Assembly (NCBI GenBank): GCA_037447605.1
Contig: CM074811.1
Span: 2,014,311-2,078,310 of the forward strand
Source: Zygnema circumcarinatum
Taxonomy: Eukaryota; Streptophyta; Zygnematophyceae; Zygnematales; Zygnemataceae
Reading direction: 5' to 3'
DNA: 64,000 nt
Of this stretch, positions 59,185 through 64,000 are shown piece after piece. The position numbers were made by a program, and so were the translations under genes. The notes under the pieces are model-generated. The model saw only the letters and a program-made list of their open reading frames with translations. It made no database searches and was not told the DNA's origin. Every line of letters starts with the position of its first letter. Position 1 is the first letter of the stretch.

Positions 59185-62100
59185 AGAGAGCGATGGAGAG
59201 TCTGTGTGCTTGTGAGAACGGTCACCTTATGCGGCAGACCGCTGTGGAACAGTTTTCCAGTTGCGGTCAGTTTCCATGCGGCCATTCCCCCCGTGCCGAT
59301 GCAGGGCTGCTTGTCCGCTGTGTCCACCCAGAACCTGCGCGAAGAAGCTGCAAAGGCAGCCTACTCAGGACAGGGAAGATGTTGTAATAATAATAACAAG
59401 AATGCTTGCCGGTCATAGTAATCGCAAAATAATGCGCATAATAGAAGCTGTCGAGCATTTGTAGACAAGAATACATCACGTGTAAGGTTAACCGTAAATA
59501 CGAATGTTCAGTGTTGCGTGCAAGTCGGCAATTCAACTATGCAAGACATGAAGCGAGCCACCCAATGTGAAGGTTTCTCATTGCTGCTTGGTCTATGTGC
59601 CAAGCAGCTTCAATGAAGCCTGGACAACTTTCCGACTGCTACATACCCATATGCACACAGGGATGTCACTGATTCGACAGCCTCTAACACTTCTTCTGGA
59701 AAATTTAATTCGAAAAAAAGAGCAGACGCAGCAGACGCAGCAGATGCAGCAGATGCAGCAGATGCAGCAGATGCAGCAGATGCAGCAGATGCAGCAGATG
59801 CAGCAGATGCAGCAGATGCAGCAGATGCAGCAGATGCAGCAGATGCAGCAGATGCAGCAGATGCAGCAGATGCAGCAGACGCAGCAGATGCAGCAGATGC
59901 AGCAGATGCAGCAGATGCAGATGCAGCAGATGCAGCAGATGCAGCAGATGCAGCAGACGCAGCAGATGCAGCAGATGCAGCAGATGCAGCAGATGCAGCA
60001 GATGCAGCAGACGCAGCAGATGCAGCAGATGCAGCAGATGCAGCAGATGCAGCAGATGCAGCAGATGCAGCAGATGCAGCAGATGCAGCAGATGCAGCAG
60101 ATGCAGCAGATGCAGCAGATGCAGCAGATGCAGCAGATGCAGCAGATGCAGCAGATGCAGCAGATGCAGCAGATGCAGCAGATGCAGCAGATGCAGCAGA
60201 TGCAGCAGATGCAGCAGACGCAGCAGATGCAGCAGATGCAGCAGATGCAGCAGATGCAGCAGATGCAGCAGATGCAGCAGATGCAGCAGATGCAGCAGAT
60301 GCAGCAGATGCAGCAGATGCAGCAGATGCAGCAGATGCAGCAGATGCAGCAGATGCAGCAGATGCAGCAGATGCAGCAGACGCAGCAGATGCAGCAGATG
60401 CAGCAGATGCAGCAGATGCAGCAGATGCAGCAGATGCAGCAGACGCAGCAGATGCAGCAGATGCAGCAGATGCAGCAGATGCAGCAGATGCAGCAGATGC
60501 AGCAGATGCAGCAGATGCAGCAGATGCAGCAGACGCAGCAGACGCAGCAGATGCAGCAGATGCAGCAGATGCAGCAGATGCAGCAGATGCAGCAGATGCA
60601 GCAGATGCAGCAGACGCAGCAGATGCAGCAGATGCAGCAGATGCAGCAGATGCAGCAGATGCAGCAGCAGCAGATGCAGCAGATGCAGCAGACGCAGCAG
60701 ACGCAGCAGATGCAGCAGATGCAGCAGATGCAGCAGATGCAGCAGATGCAGCAGATGCAGCAGATGCAGCAGACGCAGCAGATGCAGCAGATGCAGCAGA
60801 CGCAGCAGATGCAGCAGATGCAGCAGATGCAGCAGACGCAGCAGATGCAGCAGATTTTTCTGCGGATTTTGATTTTTGCAGCAGGGCGATCTATGTGCTC
60901 ACAGAGGCCCGTGCTTGAGGTTGTCCAGCAGGCCCTGCTTGACGAGCTCATCCACTCCGATTCCCGGCACGGAGGAGTTTTCTTCGTTGGCAATGAACAC
61001 CCCCACAATGGTGCTCTTCAAGGAGGGTTTGCTCTCTGCTAGCTGCCGGAAAAGGTCGGTGACAAGTGCCACGTGGCCCAAACAGTCGGTCGTTCCGCGA
61101 CCTCGCAGCTTGTCTCCGTCCACACTTAAAGAGAAGGGGTCAAATTCCTGAAACAAACAATCAAAGGCCAAAATCAAATCAACAACAAACATCAATCAAT
61201 CAAATCAATCAATCAAATTGACAAACAAACAAACAATGGCCAGACACCTCTCTCAAGAACAGTCAGTCTTCACTCGCTGGAAGGCAACATAGGGATGGTT
61301 TTGCTTCCAGCATTGACTTGAGGAATAGGAGGTAAAGGGGGGGCACCCAGTCATCCGGGTTGGCAGTAACAACGTCCATGTGGCAACCCACGAAGCTCAT
61401 TATCTTCCCCGGTTCAGTCCCCGGATACTCTAAAATAAGATTGCCTCGGCCCTCTGTGTATGCCACATGCCGGATTTTTAAGGGGCCGCCTTCCTCTTCG
61501 CTGACAAATTGGCCAAAGATAAAGACAGAGAAAAGCCAAGTTCAAAGGATTGCCTCAAGAAAGAAAGAAAAGCCTCAAAAATTTCATTGAATTGAGAAGC
61601 AATAGTTTTTGTCATATTCAGTGAAGGATAGGAGCAATGGCTGAACTATCCGTTCTCTATCAAGATGGCAGCAGGTTGAAGAATTCTCATGGGAAAGCGG
61701 TGCACCTGAAGGGCTGCAGCACATCCAGCACGTGCCGTACAGCCCTGTCTTCACGAGGCACATGCTCAGGGGGGTTGTTCTGCACAAACCACGAGCATGG
61801 AATCCGTCACAAGGAGTCAGCTTTAAGACTGTTTTTCGTTCTATCTTCGGAACCAGACACTTTCTATCACCAAAAGTGAGTAGCCCTTTTGTACTCAAAA
61901 GGCAGCAGGTAACACTGGTAGCGGTTTACTACTATCAGCCCAGCTTAGGCTCACGGTTTGGAAATAAGCATGGACAGCAGACAGATGACTACGTTTTTTT
62001 TTTTCAGCTGTTCGGATCTAAGGCAAACACACCGGTCCTTCTCATGATATCTGTTAATGGAGAGCTTTGCCTACGATTTTATAAGTTCAGATAAGGAGCT

Positions 62101-62965
62101 TCAATTACTTTGCTTGCTCCTCGCATGAAATGCAGAAGCTTACATATGGACATTTAATCCCTGTATTACGTTCAGCTGCCACGTTTTACTCTTCCACCAC
62201 AATCTGAGACCTTGAGCTCCCACCTATCAGCATGAAATGCAGACCATGCCTGGCAATGTCGGCACCTTCAACTTAAAGCTACTTGGTGATAATCGCCAAT
62301 TAAGTTTATAAACGGTCAAGTTCCAAGTGAGTCAAGCAAAACTTTGCTTCCAGATATTCAAGAGAAAAAGTCTTTCTTATTGAAGAAAGAATGGAAAATA
62401 TCTGAGGAACAGATTGCAACTTAATTGTGCGCTATTTGAAAAGTCTACATCCAACCATGGTGCAAAGTGCCTAATTCCAGTCATCGTCAGATTGACTCAT
62501 TATAGAATATAATGCAGCCATGCTAGATTTTCCTCCGCACGCTCGCCATAAATTAAGGAATATGCATGCATCCCTTTCGCTGGACTGTGATTTTTTCTCT
62601 TTAGCGGATACCAACGAGAAAGACATCGCGAGCAACACAGACATGACTTGAGGAACAAAGAATTTCCGAATAAAAATGGACCACGAACTGATTAATGTGA
62701 CACGAGGGCCACTGACGAAGCTAATGGCTCTGACTACCTAGCCACCCTCGTGGTCCCTTTTTTTAATTGATGAAGGACTTCCGTCATTCCCTCTCTCTCC
62801 TGCACTCCGTGAACAGACCAAACTGGAGCTCTTCTTTTGCCTCATTTTTCCCTATAAAACTCTATAAGGCCCAAAACACACCTGAAGGTGCCGCGCTTCC
62901 CCGACCAAGCGCGTCAGAAGCGCAACGAAGGCCTCCTCGTCCAGCTGCAAGTCCTCCAGAGCCAT
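57032..62965 (-). CDS. M20 peptidase, N-acetylornithine deacetylase (plant NAOD type)
   Basis: Twelve exons in phase give 432 residues: 62882-62965, 61706-61779, 61347-61500, 60903-61147, 59226-59334, 58958-59096, 58745-58802, 58518-58535, 58283-58405, 57974-58130, 57844-57877, 57032-57135 (TAG). It matches Arabidopsis At4g17830 throughout: ALLTRLVGEARHLQ, GCHMDVVTANPDDW (metal ligands His93, Asp95), FSLSVDGDKLRGRGTTDCLGH (Asp125), ANEENSS (Glu159/160), DTADKQPCIGTGG, NQIPGECSISGDVR, HVKPYSITG and TYHARNEYC (His405). It removes the acetyl group from N-acetylornithine or related compounds, giving ornithine for arginine and polyamines. Exon 8 is an 18-nt microexon. Intron 4 and the last intron are filled by large satellites. 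A plastid extension upstream of 62965 lacks an ATG in frame, so the short start was kept. Confidence 0.94.
57246..57770. repeat. (GGGGA)n purine tract in the last M20 intron
   Basis: About 525 bp of almost only G and A on the plus strand, mixing GGGGA, GGGGGA and GGA units. Runs of three or more G every 4-6 bp give strong G-quadruplex potential on the plus strand (template for this transcript). Confidence 0.95.
58518..58535 (-). other. 18-nt microexon of the M20 gene
   Basis: Flanked by ttgcag acceptor and gtgat donor on the minus strand. It supplies ITPFY plus partial codons and joins GDVR to SVPHV in the correct phase on both sides, as in the family. Confidence 0.85.
59722..60855. repeat. 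(CAGATGCAG)n 9-bp satellite in M20 intron 4
   Basis: Over 120 copies of a 9-bp unit, with interspersed cagacgcag variants, one 6-bp shortened copy near 59919 and one 3-bp insertion near 60665. Entirely intronic on the minus strand. Produces long open frames (Met-Gln-Gln on plus, Cys-Ile-Cys on minus) with no sign of being genes. Confidence 0.97.
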
Positions 62966-63845
62966 GGCTGCGACCTTCCCGAAGCTCCGCGAGCAGGGCA
63001 GCGCCACTTTCAAGCATGCGCTTGCAGTTCGCAGCTCATACGGATTCCTCTTCGCATAGGGCGCCCCCTCAGAGGTCGGCCCTTGGGCGTTCCTACAAAT
63101 AGGAACAGCACTAGCTTTTTGCCATGGGCTCGTATTCGCCGCAGGTCTGGAACTTGCCCAAAGATATATAGACCTTCAGGTTTTTACGCGAAAAATGTTG
63201 CAAATTTCTTTCTCTTTTTGTAAAATGGTTATTTATATGGTAGTTCTATCGCTCATCAATGTGCCCTACTTGCTTAGGGATAAGGGCTTGCGCTCAACGG
63301 CTCTTGAACACTCCAAAGTTAAGGATATATCCACTCAAACGACTTTTTCTTTTGACAGGGTTGTGGAGTTTTAAGACTGGCCTCATCCAATCTACAGTTC
63401 CGTAGTGTGCTTGCTCTCTTTCTTGGTCTCAATCCAGAAGGACATGTAACCCCAATTTGAGTTGCACGGTTTGAGGTTGTGAAGGGCATATGGTACATCT
63501 TTCGGTGCTAATGTATTAAAGTTTTATGAAGTTTGACGAATCGAGGAACTTCGAAAAATCAAATCATGAGAGGTTAACTGATACCCAAATCCGAGTTCAG
63601 CTATTGGTTTCTTTTGAAACACCCGTAACAACTCATCTAACAGACTCCAAATGAACGGCTCACTCGATGGCTTGTGCTCAGCTAGACTTGTCGCTTCGTG
63701 CATACACTCAAAATCATTGCTTGAAAGCCATCTCAGTTTTGATCTTCAATTCTGAAGGGCCCTCCTTAATTTGAAATTTCAAAATGCTGGTTCAAACCAG
63801 CAATCCCTCAAAGACAGTTGAATCATTGCCTGCAAGTAGAACACG
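62966..63845. promoter_or_regulatory. M20 upstream region and 3' flank of next gene
   Basis: 880 bp. GC-rich for the first 150 bp next to the M20 start, AT-rich beyond. No exon recognised; the M20 promoter is expected here. Confidence 0.5.
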
Positions 63846-64000
63846 CTAATTCTTCTGGGCCTCAGCCAGCCTCCTCTCTCTCTCCGCTGCTGCCTCTCTC
63901 TCTGCAGCTTCCTCTCTCTCCACCGCCTTCCGAACTCGTTCTTCTCTCTCCAGCCGCGCAGCTTCCTCTGCCTCACGATCATCTTCCGCATCGTAATCTT
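63846..64000 (-). CDS. 3' end of a highly charged coiled-coil protein (5' part outside window)
   Basis: The last 51 codons end in TAG at 63846-63848. The sequence begins DYDAEDDREAEEAARLE and continues as a Glu/Arg/Ala helix to RRLAEAQKN. Composition fits a single alpha-helix or coiled-coil tail, as in many RNA-processing proteins. The family cannot be named from this end. Confidence 0.6.
   Translation of the reverse strand, partial: DYDAEDDREAEEAARLEREERVRKAVEREEAAEREAAAERERRLAEAQKN

Noticed and set aside
59593-61008. 471-residue minus-strand Cys-Ile-Cys repeat frame
   Set aside because: Same satellite in another frame; the real exon beneath 60903-61147 uses a different frame with strong homology.
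59567-61042. 491-residue plus-strand frame of Met-Gln-Gln repeats
   Set aside because: It is a translation of the 9-bp intronic satellite and runs antisense over a conserved exon of the M20 gene; no non-repeat conserved part.

Overview
This is a nuclear window from a green-lineage eukaryote. Genes are split by many GT-AG introns, and exon-by-exon translation gives plant-type versions of SPT2, SKIP24, COM1/GR1, CHMP7, ASCC1, an FGGY sugar kinase, a CbbY-like HAD protein, a plastid DnaJ-type zinc-finger protein, a GH10 xylanase and an M20 acetylornithine deacetylase. Plant-type LRR N-caps, LysM domains and TTTAGGG-like tracts fit a streptophyte alga or early-diverging land plant; the species cannot be named from sequence alone. 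Stop codons TAA, TAG and TGA are all used as terminators, so the code looks standard. No rRNA, tRNA, CRISPR or transposase/reverse-transcriptase gene was recognised.

Layout: 68-2472 (+) 3' part of SPT2; 2473-4952 mostly non-coding, with a possible small membrane-protein exon and a G-box cluster; 4953-13036 (-) gene B, a leucine-rich repeat, EGF, papain-protease, EGF, EGF, LysM, LysM chimera; about 13421-20818 (-) gene A, its tandem relative, a leucine-rich repeat and EGF protein followed by a proline-rich minisatellite domain; 22715-26438 (-) FGGY kinase; 26609-31536 (+) HAD protein; 32472-36196 (+) CHMP7; 36790-39369 (-) SKIP24; 39538-44817 (+) ASCC1-like; 45242-47464 (-) COM1; 47747-49379 (+) DnaJ-type zinc finger; 51856-55809 (-) GH10; 57032-62965 (-) M20 deacetylase; 63846-64000 (-) 3' end of a charged coiled-coil protein. 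Exon joins were checked by codon phase: eight genes assemble into uninterrupted frames with consistent splice phases.

The central ten genes are housekeeping and tightly packed, with three head-to-head pairs sharing promoters of 168-282 bp. The left third is different: two secreted or surface LRR-EGF proteins lie in tandem, built from symmetric 72-nt one-repeat exons that have been duplicated, block-duplicated and partly broken. They share an N-terminal half but have unrelated C-terminal halves, one proline-rich (cell-wall-like) and one a papain-like protease with chitin/peptidoglycan-type LysM domains. This pair is the most novel content of the window. Several coding microsatellites sit one dinucleotide unit out of frame, which may be assembly error, polymorphism or real decay. 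Large intronic satellites (CAGATGCAG, GGGGA, GGAAGGAGAGA) fill introns of the M20 and GH10 genes.
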